A stretch of DNA of 64,000 nucleotides from Streptococcus mitis (GCF_001281025.1 NZ_CP012646.1:1842345-1906344), one strand, 5' to 3'; shown: positions 26,655-35,912, counted from the first letter of the stretch. Numbers and translations are program-made. Notes: generated from the sequence alone by a model not told the origin.

Positions 26655-27347
26655 TTATTTTAGCACTTCAAACACGGTTTGAAACATGATTTTGATGTCT
26701 CCAAGGAAACTAAACTCTCGGAGATAGGCGAGGTTATAGCGCATCTTTTCAGGAAGAACGTGTTCGACATAGGCTTGGTCAACCGACAGACCTTTCTCCG
26801 TCATTTGACTGATGATAGTGTCCTCATCCTTGTAGTTGATGCTGGCTGGAGAGGTAATCCCTGCTGGCAAAAGCAAGGTCGCCATCATTTCAGGGCTATA
26901 CTGCTCTGTGTAGCGTGGCACTTCAGGTCGTGTACCGACAAAGGACATTTCGCCTTTAAGGACATTGACCAGCTGAGGCAGTTCGTCCAAACGCACACGG
27001 CGGATGAAATTGCCAACCTTGGTAATGCGACTATCGTTAGCAGAAGTCACCAAACTTCCTTTTTTGTCTGCATCCGTCACCATGGTACGGAACTTCCAAA
27101 TCTTGAAAGGTCGATTGTACTGGGTCACACGCTCTTGCTTGTAAATCACTGGCCCCTTGCTATCCAACTTGATCCAAATGCTCAAGATGAGAAAGATGGG
27201 AGAGGTCAGAACCAGTACAACCAAGGCCAAAACCCAGTCCAAACAACGCTTGAAAATCAGCGAACCCTTCCTTTTAGAGACAAGCTGGTAGTAAGACTCA
27301 ACCTCGCTTGATTTCATTTCCACGGGCAAGTCTTCCCATTTCAGCAT
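26655..27347 (-). CDS. Initiating sugar-phosphate transferase (teichoic-acid repeat)
   Basis: Membrane phosphoglycosyl transferase of the bacterial sugar transferase family, 230 residues. One re-entrant membrane segment (residues ~35-58, KRCLDWVLALVVLVLTSPIF) is followed by PVIYKQERVTQYNRPFKIWKFRTM and DELPQLVNVLKGEMSFVGTRPE, including the catalytic Asp-Glu pair. It should move a sugar 1-phosphate to undecaprenyl phosphate. It is followed by the aminotransferase after 42 bases, and the pair fits the AATGal step of teichoic-acid assembly. The sugar identity is inferred. Confidence 0.85.
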   Translation of the reverse strand: MLKWEDLPVEMKSSEVESYYQLVSKRKGSLIFKRCLDWVLALVVLVLTSPIFLILSIWIKLDSKGPVIYKQERVTQYNRPFKIWKFRTMVTDADKKGSLVTSANDSRITKVGNFIRRVRLDELPQLVNVLKGEMSFVGTRPEVPRYTEQYSPEMMATLLLPAGITSPASINYKDEDTIISQMTEKGLSVDQAYVEHVLPEKMRYNLAYLREFSFLGDIKIMFQTVFEVLK

Positions 27348-27453
27348 GCTGTTTCTCCTTTGTTTTTATTATACTATTTGTCAACATTTTTCATTATACC
27401 ACAAAATGGAAAAGGCGGTGAAAGAAATCTGTAATTTGAAGGATTTCCTTCTT

Positions 27454-27532
27454 ACACTCAATGAAAATCAAAGTACAGCTTTGAGGTTGCAGATAAAGCT
27501 GACATGGATTTGAAGAGATTTTCAAAGAGTAT
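27454..27532. repeat. BOX element, truncated
   Basis: ACTCAATGAAAATCAAAG at one end (boxC) and GATTTGAAGAGATTTTCAAA at the other (boxA), with a short TTTGAGGTTGCAGATAAAGC boxC core. It is about 79 bases; the central part is deleted. Its right edge coincides with the stop codon of the exporter gene that follows on the minus strand. Confidence 0.75.
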
Positions 27533-29274
27533 TAGGACATGGCCCCAGCCTGCAAGCTATACATCTTGTGATAGGTTCCTCCCAGAGCCAAGAGTTGCTC
27601 ATGGGTTCCACTCTCGATAATGCGCCCCTTGTCCAAAACATAGATACAGTTGGCGTCTTGTATGGTAGAAAGACGATGGGCGATGGCAATGGTTGTTCGT
27701 CCCTGTCTCATCTTAGCCAGTGAAGCTTGAACCAGACTTTCTGTTTCAGAGTCAATATTGGCTGTCGCTTCATCCAAAATCAGGATTTTAGGCTGACTAG
27801 CGACTGTTCTGGCAAAGGCAAGAAGCTGACGCTGACCAGTAGAGAAACTCGAACCACGCTCAGAAACAGGGGCGTCATATCCCTGAGGAAGTTCTTGAAT
27901 AAAGGAATCTGCATCGACGAAGGCTGCAGCAGCCTGGACCTGCTCATCACTAATGTCTTGGTACATGGCGATATTGGACTTAATGGTTCCATGATAGAGG
28001 AAGGGATCCTGCAAAACTAGCCCGATATTTTCCCTTAGCTCTTCCTGACTGTAGTCTCTAATATCCACACCATCTAAAAGAACTCGCCCTGACTGGAATT
28101 CATAAAAGCGCATGAGGACATTGATAATCGAAGATTTCCCAGAACCCGTATGCCCTACAAAAGCAATGGTTTCACCCTTGTTAACGGAGAAGGAAATGTC
28201 ATCCAGAATCTGGTGTTTCCCGTCATATGAGAAACACACATGTTCAAAACGAATATTGCCTTCTTGGATTTTGGCTTGCCCATCTTTTTGAAGGGGCTCA
28301 TAGGTCCTCTCGTCAATCAAGGAAAAGACACGGCCTGCAGAAACCATAGACGTTTGCAGAGTTGAAAAGTTTTGCGTCACCTCAATTAGGGGATCAAAGA
28401 GGCGGTTGATGTACTGGATAAAGGCATACATGGTTCCTGCCGTTATTCCCAGATAAAGGCCACGATAGCCAAAGTAGGCCATCAAGACAGCATAGCCTAG
28501 GAGTTTCAGTAAACTCATAGCAGGGCGCAAAAAGAGGGCATCCAAGGCTACAGAACGGTAGGCATAGACCAAGTGTTCTTGGTTGATCTCATCAAATTCT
28601 GCCTGCAGGCGCTTCTCTTGATTAAAGGCCTGGATTATTCTGATTCCTTCGATATTTTCTGCCAGCTTGCTATTGATATCTGACAAGAGACTTCTGGTTT
28701 TCTCAATGATTTTCACTGATTTTTTCCGATAGAGATTGACTAAAAGGAAAATCAAGGGGAGAAAGAGCAAGACTAAAGCAGTCAAACGAAAATCCAACAC
28801 CAACATGGTATAAAGAGTTGTCAGAAAGATGAAAACTGCTGAGATAAAGCTAGATAAAATCCCCGAAAACATATCACTGATGGTCTCAGTATCATTGGTC
28901 AAACGAGAGACGATAGAGCCTGCTGGCGTCTTGTCAAAATAAGACATGCCGAGTTTCTCCATATTGGCAAAGGCATCGCGACGAATATCTCTAACGATGC
29001 TGTAGGATACCCGCGCAAAGAGAAGATTGCCAACATACTGGACCAGAGTTTGAAGGATATAAAGGCCATAGTAGACCAGCAAAACGGTCACAGCGAGTTG
29101 GTTGAGATTGCTGAGATACTGGTCGATAAAGTGGGAGGCCACAAGAGGAATGACACTTTTAATGACCGTCGTCGCTAGGAGAAAACTGAGTGCCAAAAAG
29201 GTCAGGAGGCCGTAAGGCTTGAGATAGGACATCAAGCGCTTCAATACAGTCCATTGTTCTTTCTTACTCTGCAT
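27532..29274 (-). CDS. ABC exporter half-transporter with canonical Walker B, atypical signature
   Basis: Membrane ATPase of 580 residues: six membrane segments (residues ~20-320) then a nucleotide-binding domain. Walker A is GHTGSGKSS, Walker B ILILDEATANID (intact catalytic Glu) and the switch His is in IAHRLST, but the signature is FSTGQ instead of LSGGQ. The partner encoded just upstream has the opposite pattern, so the two form a heterodimer with one working and one degenerate ATP site, as in LmrCD, BmrCD and PatAB. Substrates of such pairs are often drugs or peptides; none can be named. The genes overlap by 11 bases. Confidence 0.9.
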   Translation of the reverse strand: MQSKKEQWTVLKRLMSYLKPYGLLTFLALSFLLATTVIKSVIPLVASHFIDQYLSNLNQLAVTVLLVYYGLYILQTLVQYVGNLLFARVSYSIVRDIRRDAFANMEKLGMSYFDKTPAGSIVSRLTNDTETISDMFSGILSSFISAVFIFLTTLYTMLVLDFRLTALVLLFLPLIFLLVNLYRKKSVKIIEKTRSLLSDINSKLAENIEGIRIIQAFNQEKRLQAEFDEINQEHLVYAYRSVALDALFLRPAMSLLKLLGYAVLMAYFGYRGLYLGITAGTMYAFIQYINRLFDPLIEVTQNFSTLQTSMVSAGRVFSLIDERTYEPLQKDGQAKIQEGNIRFEHVCFSYDGKHQILDDISFSVNKGETIAFVGHTGSGKSSIINVLMRFYEFQSGRVLLDGVDIRDYSQEELRENIGLVLQDPFLYHGTIKSNIAMYQDISDEQVQAAAAFVDADSFIQELPQGYDAPVSERGSSFSTGQRQLLAFARTVASQPKILILDEATANIDSETESLVQASLAKMRQGRTTIAIAHRLSTIQDANCIYVLDKGRIIESGTHEQLLALGGTYHKMYSLQAGAMS

Positions 29275-31009
29275 CTTCTTCTCCTTTCATTTCCAACTGC
29301 TGAGACTGGTAGGTTTGGGCATACCAGCCATCCAAAGCTAGCAAGTCTTCGTGCCTGCCTCGTTCGATGATTTGACCATTTTGCAGGACTAAAATCAAAT
29401 CTGCATGGACAACCGCGCTGAGGCGATGGGCAGTGATAATGGTTGTTTTGTCCTTTCGCGTCTCCTTGAGGTTGTCGATAATCGCATACTCCGTCTTGGC
29501 ATCCACGGCTGACAAAGAATCATCCAAAATCAAGATATCAGGGTCTAAAATCATAGCCCGACTCATGGCCAGACGCTGCTTTTGACCTCCAGAAAGACTG
29601 ACTCCCTTTTCGCCAATCAACGTATCAAATCCCTGAGGCATGGCTACAATGTCTTGGTAAACTTGGGCTAGCTTAGTAGCTTCCTCGACAGCTGAAAGTG
29701 TTAAATCAGGATTCCCAAAGCGAATATTGTCTAAGATTGAAGTCGCAAAGAGGAACTGGTCCTGAGGGACGTAGCCCATGAGACTGCGAAGGTCTGTCAA
29801 ACGATAATCGCGAATATCGTGACCGTTTAGGTAAATGGCTCCCTTATCCACATCGTACTCACGCAAGAGAAGCTTGATCAAGGACGTTTTTCCAGAGCCT
29901 GTCTGACCAACCAAGCCCAGGGTTTGCCCTTTTCCCAAACTAAAGTGAATATCCGTCAATGTTTCCTCATTTTCAAAGGCAAAGCTATCAATATCGTACT
30001 GCAAGCGCCCGTTTTCAATGCCATCTAAAGGAAACTCAGGGTCTTGTACAGGTGATTCCTGAGACAAAAGATCCTCAATCCGTTGGTAAGAAACCTTCCC
30101 TCGCTGAGTGATATTAAAGAGGAAGCCAATGGCCATAAGAGGCCAGACCAGCATATCCAAATAGCTGATAAAGGTAACTAGATTCCCAACTGTAATCTGC
30201 CCTTTCTGAACCATCAAGGAGCCGACCAAGAGCGTTAAAACATAGGAGGAACCAACAAATAAAAGAACCATGGGGTCAAAGAGACTATCGTATTTCATGG
30301 TTTGGAGGTTCTTTTGGAAGGTCAATTCATTGACTGTCTGAAAGGATTTCAACTCGTCCGCCTGATACCCAAAAGACTTGGTCACTTTAATACCTGATAC
30401 AGACTCCTGCACCTTATTATTGAGTTCAGAAAAGGCAGCCTGTGATTCACCAAAGGCCTTGTGGGTCTTTCTCCCTAGACGACTGGTCGCATAAGCCATG
30501 AAAGGCAGGGGCAAAATGGCAACTAAGGTCATTTGCCATGAGATGCTAAAAAGCATGGTTAGCAAGGTCACTAAAGCTGTGATGGAGGCATCCACCGCAG
30601 ACATAACACCGCCGCCTGCCAGACGGGTTAAGGCATTGATATCATTTGTAGCGTGTGCCATCAGGTCTCCCGTTCGATAGGTCTGATAAAAGGCTGGAGA
30701 CATTTTTGTGAAATGCTCAAATAAGCGAGACCGCATAATCTGCCCCAAACGGTAGGAGGTTCCGAGGATATACATACGCCAAACATAGCGCAGATAATAC
30801 ATCCCAAAGGCTGCAAGGAGCAAGTAAAATAGGTCAAGAAGGAGGTCCTGCTGGGTTAATTGCCCCGATGTGATGGCATCAATGACCCGCCCCATGACCA
30901 TAGGTGGAATGAGATTGAGGACGGAAACCAAGACCAGGGCCACAATCCCGACTAGATAACGGCGTTTTTCTAACTTGAAAAACCACCAAAGTTTTTGAAT
31001 AATGGACAT
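29264..31009 (-). CDS. ABC exporter half-transporter with degenerate Walker B
   Basis: Membrane ATPase of 581 residues, start MSIIQKLWWFFKLEKRR at 31009 with AAAGGGATTTT before it; a start 13 codons earlier would lie in non-conserved sequence. Six membrane segments and an ATPase domain with GQTGSGKTS, signature LSGGQKQR and Walker B ILILDDSLSAVD, in which the catalytic Glu is replaced by Asp. The switch His (TAHRLSA) is kept. It pairs with the next gene. A BOX element lies just upstream, between this gene and DUF421. Confidence 0.9.
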   Translation of the reverse strand: MSIIQKLWWFFKLEKRRYLVGIVALVLVSVLNLIPPMVMGRVIDAITSGQLTQQDLLLDLFYLLLAAFGMYYLRYVWRMYILGTSYRLGQIMRSRLFEHFTKMSPAFYQTYRTGDLMAHATNDINALTRLAGGGVMSAVDASITALVTLLTMLFSISWQMTLVAILPLPFMAYATSRLGRKTHKAFGESQAAFSELNNKVQESVSGIKVTKSFGYQADELKSFQTVNELTFQKNLQTMKYDSLFDPMVLLFVGSSYVLTLLVGSLMVQKGQITVGNLVTFISYLDMLVWPLMAIGFLFNITQRGKVSYQRIEDLLSQESPVQDPEFPLDGIENGRLQYDIDSFAFENEETLTDIHFSLGKGQTLGLVGQTGSGKTSLIKLLLREYDVDKGAIYLNGHDIRDYRLTDLRSLMGYVPQDQFLFATSILDNIRFGNPDLTLSAVEEATKLAQVYQDIVAMPQGFDTLIGEKGVSLSGGQKQRLAMSRAMILDPDILILDDSLSAVDAKTEYAIIDNLKETRKDKTTIITAHRLSAVVHADLILVLQNGQIIERGRHEDLLALDGWYAQTYQSQQLEMKGEEDAE

Positions 31010-31047
31010 AAAATCCCTTTCTGATTGCAAATGGAAACCTGAGGCCA

Positions 31048-31152
31048 ATACTCAATGAAAATCAAAGAGCAAACTAGGAAACTAGCCGCAGGCTGTACTT
31101 GAGTACGGCAAGGCGACGTTGACGCAGTTTGAATTTGATTTTTGAAGAGTAC
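31048..31152. repeat. BOX element (boxC-boxA, no boxB)
   Basis: ATACTCAATGAAAATCAAAG through CTAGCCGCAGGCTGTACTTG (boxC) into GTACGGCAAGGCGACGTTGA (boxA, nearly the sequence of the BOX-A typing primer) and ending GAAGAGTAC. About 104 bases with terminal complementarity. It occupies the likely promoter region of the exporter. Confidence 0.85.
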
Positions 31153-31169
31153 AAGACCCCAGGTTTTTC

Positions 31170-31805
31170 TTATTCATAGGTTACGACTGTAACAGCACCC
31201 TTGTCATACTCAGCGATAAAGATGTTGGCTACATTGTCATGCCCTTGCTTGCTGAGATTATCAAGCAGCCACTCTTCGCTACGACCAATCGATTCCAAGA
31301 CATCGACTTGGATCACACCGTCAGTCACAACTGGATACTTAGGATTTTCATCTCCCATTTGAACCACGATGAGTTGGCCATTTTGTTCTTGCACAGCTCG
31401 TTTAACTTGCTTCATCTGGAAAATCCCTTGGCTACGAAGTTTGAGGGCTACATCCGATGCAGACAAGCCAACTGAACGACAGGCTTCTGGGTCAATCTGC
31501 CCATTTTTGATGAGGAGAGTTGGTTTCCCATCAATCAAGCGTTTGACAAAGCGAACATTGTTATTGAGCCACTTTAGGGTCAAAACCAAAATCGTCCACA
31601 TCATCAAAATCACTGTGTATTGCAGGATACTGATTGAACTATTGTAAATTACCCCACCGATGATACCACCAAGAACATAGTTCTGAATTTGGTCTGTAGC
31701 AGAGTTAGGTGCTAGATTCCCCTTTCCTGTCACATTAATAACAAAAACAAGAGAGAAAAGACCCAAGGCCAGTTTGATTAAAATTTCCATATAGTTGAGT
31801 GTCAT
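31170..31805 (-). CDS. DUF421 (YetF-like) membrane protein
   Basis: Membrane protein of 211 residues: three membrane segments in the first ~85 residues, then the DUF421 cytoplasmic domain with RFVKRLIDGKPTLLIKNGQI and LKLRSQGIFQMKQVKRAVQEQNG. It overlaps the upstream DUF3290 gene by four bases, and this pair is a recurring unit in lactic streptococci. YetF-like proteins are linked to envelope or stress functions; no activity is known. Confidence 0.82.
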   Translation of the reverse strand: MTLNYMEILIKLALGLFSLVFVINVTGKGNLAPNSATDQIQNYVLGGIIGGVIYNSSISILQYTVILMMWTILVLTLKWLNNNVRFVKRLIDGKPTLLIKNGQIDPEACRSVGLSASDVALKLRSQGIFQMKQVKRAVQEQNGQLIVVQMGDENPKYPVVTDGVIQVDVLESIGRSEEWLLDNLSKQGHDNVANIFIAEYDKGAVTVVTYE

Positions 31806-32257
31806 TTGTTTACCTCCACCAATTCAATAGCGTCTGTTTGATTCAATTCTAATTTCTCTAAAAGATACTTGTCTGGTTGGCTCCCGTTCATGGCGCGGTA
31901 GAAATTTGGACCTACCTTGACAAGCGCTCCATCAGTGGCAGCTGAAGTATTAACGTAAACTTCTGATTTATCCACCCCCAAGTCTTTGGAAACAACCTCT
32001 ATGAAATGAAGTGAGGTTTGAAATTGATTGTTAGAGGCTTGATTGGTCTGGTATTTTGAGATTGTTACCAAAAGCATGGCTACCAAGGTCAAGGCCAAAA
32101 TCATGACCAATTCCCGAAACTTAGTCCCCTTTTTATCTCGATAAGCCTTAAAAGCAAAAAATCCTGTGATAGCTAGGAGCACAATCCCAAAGCCAATCAT
32201 GATTCCATTTTGTTGACTGATTTGGCTAAGCACATAGTCATATGAGTAAAATTTCAT
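31802..32257 (-). CDS. DUF3290 membrane protein
   Basis: Protein of 151 residues with two membrane segments (residues ~17-37 and ~48-66) and an extracytoplasmic C-terminal domain. It is always found just before a DUF421 gene and is expected to work with it. Function unknown. The ATG follows a GGGAGTGAAAATAA stretch. Confidence 0.8.
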   Translation of the reverse strand: MKFYSYDYVLSQISQQNGIMIGFGIVLLAITGFFAFKAYRDKKGTKFRELVMILALTLVAMLLVTISKYQTNQASNNQFQTSLHFIEVVSKDLGVDKSEVYVNTSAATDGALVKVGPNFYRAMNGSQPDKYLLEKLELNQTDAIELVEVNK

Positions 32258-32390
32258 TTATTTTCACTCCCTTTCATAAAATCATTCTTTATTATAAACG
32301 AAAGAGGGTGATTTTTCAAACCATACGTTGGGAAAATAGACCTTTTTTTGGTATAATAAAATCTATAATCTGAATGAAAAAGGTAACTTT

Positions 32391-33218
32391 ATGAAACTTA
32401 TCTCATGGAATATTGATTCCCTCAATGCAGCCCTAACTAGTGACTCAGCTCGTGCCAAATTGTCCCAAGAAGTCCTACAAACCTTGGTCGCTGAAAATGC
32501 TGATATCATTGCTATCCAAGAAACCAAGCTTTCTGCCAAAGGCCCTACAAAGAAACACTTGGAAATTTTAGAAGAACTCTTCCCAGGCTACGAAAACACG
32601 TGGCGCTCTTCCCAAGAACCTGCCCGTAAAGGCTATGCTGGTACTATGTTCCTCTATAAGAAAGAACTCACACCCACTGTCACTTTCCCAGAAATCGGTG
32701 CCCCTTCTACCATGGACTTGGAAGGTCGTATCATCACTCTAGAATTTGATAAATTTTTCGTGACCCAAGTTTACACTCCAAACGCTGGAGACGGCCTCAA
32801 ACGCTTGGAAGAACGTCAAGTATGGGATGTCAAATATGCTGAGTATTTGGCTCAACTAGACAAAGAAAAACCAGTCCTTGCAACCGGTGACTACAATGTG
32901 GCCCACAATGAGATTGACCTTGCAAATCCTGCTAGCAACCGCCGTTCACCAGGATTTACCGACGAGGAGCGTGCTGGATTTACCAACCTTTTAGCAACTG
33001 GATTTACTGATACCTTCCGCCACATTCACGGCGATGTTCCAGAACGCTACACTTGGTGGGCACAGCGCAGCAAGACCTCTAAAATCAATAATACTGGCTG
33101 GAGAATTGACTACTGGCTCACAAGTAACCGCATCGCTAACAAGGTGACTAAGTCTGATATGATCGACTCGGGAGCTCGCCAAGACCATACACCTATTGTC
33201 ATGGAGATTGAACTCTAA
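32391..33218 (+). CDS. exoA: Exodeoxyribonuclease III family AP endonuclease
   Basis: Cytoplasmic DNA-repair nuclease of 275 residues, exonuclease-endonuclease-phosphatase fold. The active-site pieces are all present: ISWNIDSLN, IQETKLS (metal Glu), YTPNAGDGL, GDYNVAHNEIDL, GWRIDYWLTS and the terminal RQDHTPIVMEI with the catalytic Asp-His pair. It cuts at abasic sites. AAAAAGG precedes the ATG and TATAAT lies about 45 bases upstream. Confidence 0.92.
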   Translation: MKLISWNIDSLNAALTSDSARAKLSQEVLQTLVAENADIIAIQETKLSAKGPTKKHLEILEELFPGYENTWRSSQEPARKGYAGTMFLYKKELTPTVTFPEIGAPSTMDLEGRIITLEFDKFFVTQVYTPNAGDGLKRLEERQVWDVKYAEYLAQLDKEKPVLATGDYNVAHNEIDLANPASNRRSPGFTDEERAGFTNLLATGFTDTFRHIHGDVPERYTWWAQRSKTSKINNTGWRIDYWLTSNRIANKVTKSDMIDSGARQDHTPIVMEIEL

Positions 33219-33229
33219 GGAGAAAACGA

Positions 33230-33616
33230 ATGGACTATCAAGCTGTCATTCCTGAATTTGTAGTATCTGACATCGAAAAATCACGCCACTTCTACTGCAA
33301 CCTGCTAGGATTCTCTGTCGAATACGAGCGTCCAGAGGAGAAATTTCTCTTCCTCTCGCTTGAAGACTGCCAACTTATGCTAGAAGAAGGCAGCGTAAAA
33401 GAATTAGCTCAGCTGACCTATCCTTTCGGGCGCGGTGTCAATATTTCCTTTGGCATTGCAGATGTTCCTCAGCTCCACCAAAAACTGCTGGAAGCTGACT
33501 ATCCTATCCATCGTCCCCTGACAAAAAGAGAATTTCGAGTAGGAGATAGCTTTATATATCCCCATGAATTTGCGATTTTGGATCCAGATGGCTATTTTTT
33601 AAGATTTAGCGAGTAG
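33230..33616 (+). CDS. VOC family (glyoxalase/bleomycin-resistance-like) protein
   Basis: Cytoplasmic protein of 128 residues with two beta-alpha-beta-beta-beta modules: IPEFVVSDIEKSRHFYCNLLG at the start, metal-ligand-like Glu and His positions, and EFAILDPDGYFLRFSE at the end. It follows exoA by 11 bases with AAGGAGAAAACG, so the two are cotranscribed. The substrate or drug is not inferable; some relatives bind glycopeptide-like antibiotics. Confidence 0.82.
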   Translation: MDYQAVIPEFVVSDIEKSRHFYCNLLGFSVEYERPEEKFLFLSLEDCQLMLEEGSVKELAQLTYPFGRGVNISFGIADVPQLHQKLLEADYPIHRPLTKREFRVGDSFIYPHEFAILDPDGYFLRFSE

Positions 33617-33656
33617 AATAATAAAGATTTGGAAAAAGTCTTTAAAGTAAAAAAGA

Positions 33657-33696
33657 CATATTGTCAAGTGTTTAAAAACTTGATAATATGCCTTTT
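33657..33696 (+). terminator. Terminator after the exoA operon
   Basis: CATATTGTCAAGT (33657-33669) pairs with ACTTGATAATATG (33678-33690), one wobble, followed by CCTTTT. Confidence 0.75.
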
Positions 33697-33793
33697 ATGA
33701 TGGAAAAACCTTCTAAATGTTAGCCAATAAGTTGATTTTTGCCTATTTTTATTATATTTGTTCGTTTTTAAAACCAAAACACTAACAAAATAT

Positions 33794-33822
33794 TTGATTT
33801 CTAAAGTTATTTAGTGTAAAAT
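33794..33822 (+). promoter_or_regulatory. xpt-pbuX promoter
   Basis: TTGATT (33794-33799), 17 bases, TAAAAT (33817-33822), about 40 bases before the purine aptamer. Confidence 0.7.
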
Positions 33823-33864
33823 AAAAACATTGGCTCAAGCCTATTTAAAATTGAATATCATTTT

Positions 33865-34004
33865 ACTTGTTTATGTCGTGAATTGGCACGACGTTTCTAC
33901 AAGGTGCCGGAACACCTAACAATAAGTAAGTCAGAGTGAGGTATGGCCGTTTTTGCCATGCCTATTTGGGGGACTTGCTTAGAGATTAAGTAAGTTCTTT
34001 TTCT
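33865..34004 (+). promoter_or_regulatory. Purine (guanine-type) riboswitch with terminator
   Basis: Aptamer 33865-33927: P1 ACTTGTT/AATAAGT, P2 GTCGTG/CACGAC, the conserved joining loop GTTTCTAC, and P3 GGTG/CACC. L2 AATTGG and L3 CCGGAA can form the loop-loop contact. The joining base just before the 3' side of P1 is C, the base that selects guanine or hypoxanthine rather than adenine. An internal stem GGTATGGC/GCCATGCC and a terminator ACTTGCTTA/TAAGTAAGT with a T tract (33973-34004) follow. Purine binding should stop transcription. Confidence 0.92.
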
Positions 34005-34064
34005 ATTTCTTGCTAGAAACCATAAACAAGCAAATGGATTGGCTTTTAGACTTTAGGAGGTCTT

Positions 34065-34646
34065 ATGAAATTATTAGAAGAGCGCATCCTCAAGGATGGG
34101 CATATCTTGGGTGATAACATCCTCAAGGTGGATTCCTTTTTAACCCACCAAGTTGACTTTAGCTTGATGCGAGAGATTGGTAAGGTTTTTGCGGAAAAAT
34201 TTGCTTCTGCTGGTATTACCAAAGTCGTGACCATTGAAGCGTCAGGTATTGCCCCAGCCATTTTTACAGCTGAAGTCTTAAACGTTCCCATGATTTTTGC
34301 TAAAAAAGCTAAAAACATCACTATGAACGAAGGAATCTTAACTGCCGAAGTTTACTCCTTTACCAAGCAAGTGACCAGTACCGTTTCTATCGCTGGAAAA
34401 TTCCTCTCACCAGAGGACAAGGTCTTGATTATCGACGATTTCCTTGCTAATGGCCAAGCTGCTAAAGGCTTGATTCAAATCATCGAACAAGCTGGTGCCA
34501 CAGTCGAAGCTATCGGTATTGTGATTGAAAAATCCTTCCAAGATGGCCGTGATTTGCTTGAAAAAGCAGGCTATCCTGTCCTATCACTCGCTCGTTTGGA
34601 TCGTTTTGAAAATGGTCAAGTCGTATTTAAGGAGGCAGATCTCTAA
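34065..34646 (+). CDS. xpt: Xanthine phosphoribosyltransferase
   Basis: Cytoplasmic purine salvage enzyme of 193 residues that turns xanthine and PRPP into XMP. The PRPP loop [13 protein letters not shown] (residues ~123-135) is intact and the beginning [20 protein letters not shown] is typical of the family. It lies behind a guanine-type riboswitch, and its stop overlaps the pbuX ATG (TAATG), so translation is coupled. Confidence 0.94.
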   Translation: MKLLEERILKDGHILGDNILKVDSFLTHQVDFSLMREIGKVFAEKFASAGITKVVTIEASGIAPAIFTAEVLNVPMIFAKKAKNITMNEGILTAEVYSFTKQVTSTVSIAGKFLSPEDKVLIIDDFLANGQAAKGLIQIIEQAGATVEAIGIVIEKSFQDGRDLLEKAGYPVLSLARLDRFENGQVVFKEADL

Positions 34647-35908
34647 TGCAAACTCAAGAAAAACATTCACAAGCAGCCGTTCTTGGCTTGCAGCACTTAC
34701 TAGCCATGTACTCAGGATCTATCCTGGTTCCCATCATGATTGCGACAGCCCTTGGCTATTCAACTGAGCAGTTGACCTACCTGATTTCCACAGATATCTT
34801 CATGTGTGGGGTGGCAACCTTCCTCCAACTCCAACTCAACAAATACTTTGGAATTGGACTCCCAGTCGTTCTTGGAGTTGCTTTCCAATCCGTCGCTCCC
34901 TTGATTATGATTGGGCAAAGCCATGGTAGTGGTGCTATGTTTGGTGCCCTTATCGCATCAGGGATTTACGTGGTTCTTGTTTCAGGCATCTTCTCAAAAG
35001 TTGCCAATCTCTTCCCATCTATCGTAACAGGATCTGTTATTACCACGATTGGTTTAACCTTGATTCCTGTCGCTATTGGAAATATGGGAAATAACGTTCC
35101 AGAGCCAACTGGTCAAAGTCTCTTGCTTGCAGCTATCACTGTTTTGATTATCCTCTTGATTAACATCTTTACCAAAGGATTTATCAAATCTATCTCTATT
35201 TTGATTGGTCTGGTTGTTGGAACTGCCATTGCTGCTAGCATGGGCTTGGTTGATTTCTCTCCTGTTGCGGCAGCACCGCTCGTCCATGTCCCAACTCCAC
35301 TCTACTTTGGGATGCCAACCTTTGAAATCTCATCTATTGTCATGATGTGTATCATCGCAACGGTGTCTATGGTTGAGTCGACTGGTGTTTACCTAGCCTT
35401 GTCTGATATCACGAAAGACCCAATCGACAGCACACGCCTTCGCAACGGTTACCGCGCAGAAGGCTTGGCCGTACTTCTCGGAGGAATCTTTAACACCTTC
35501 CCTTACACAGGATTTTCACAAAACGTTGGTTTGGTTAAATTATCAGGTATCAAGACTCGCCTGCCAATCTACTACGCAGCTGGTTTCCTGGTTCTCCTTG
35601 GACTCCTTCCTAAGTTTGGCGCCCTTGCCCAAATCATTCCAAGCCCTGTCCTCGGTGGTGCCATGCTGGTGATGTTTGGTTTTGTATCCATTCAAGGGAT
35701 GCAAATTCTCGCTCGTGTTGACTTTGCTAACAATGAACATAACTTCCTTATTGCAGCTGTTTCAATCGCTGCAGGTGTCGGTCTAAATAACAGTAATCTC
35801 TTTGTCAGCATGCCGACAGCCTTCCAAATGTTCTTCTCAAACGGAATCGTCGTAGCCAGCCTACTCGCCATTGTACTCAATGCTGTATTAAATCATAAAA
35901 AGAAATAA
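34646..35908 (+). CDS. pbuX: Xanthine permease, NCS2 family
   Basis: Membrane purine importer of 420 residues with about 14 hydrophobic segments. The family signatures are visible: QHLLAMYSGSILVPIMIA, GVAFQSVAPLI, VESTGVYLALSDI and NTFPYTGFSQNVGLV, with the substrate-binding Glu in the VEST segment. It is cotranscribed with xpt, so uptake and conversion of xanthine share one purine switch. Confidence 0.93.
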   Translation: MQTQEKHSQAAVLGLQHLLAMYSGSILVPIMIATALGYSTEQLTYLISTDIFMCGVATFLQLQLNKYFGIGLPVVLGVAFQSVAPLIMIGQSHGSGAMFGALIASGIYVVLVSGIFSKVANLFPSIVTGSVITTIGLTLIPVAIGNMGNNVPEPTGQSLLLAAITVLIILLINIFTKGFIKSISILIGLVVGTAIAASMGLVDFSPVAAAPLVHVPTPLYFGMPTFEISSIVMMCIIATVSMVESTGVYLALSDITKDPIDSTRLRNGYRAEGLAVLLGGIFNTFPYTGFSQNVGLVKLSGIKTRLPIYYAAGFLVLLGLLPKFGALAQIIPSPVLGGAMLVMFGFVSIQGMQILARVDFANNEHNFLIAAVSIAAGVGLNNSNLFVSMPTAFQMFFSNGIVVASLLAIVLNAVLNHKKK

Positions 35909-35912
35909 GAAA

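Noticed and set aside
26679..27311. 210-residue plus-strand frame opposite the sugar transferase
   Set aside because: It has no family-like motif or ribosome site and mirrors the coding strand of a clear phosphoglycosyl transferase.
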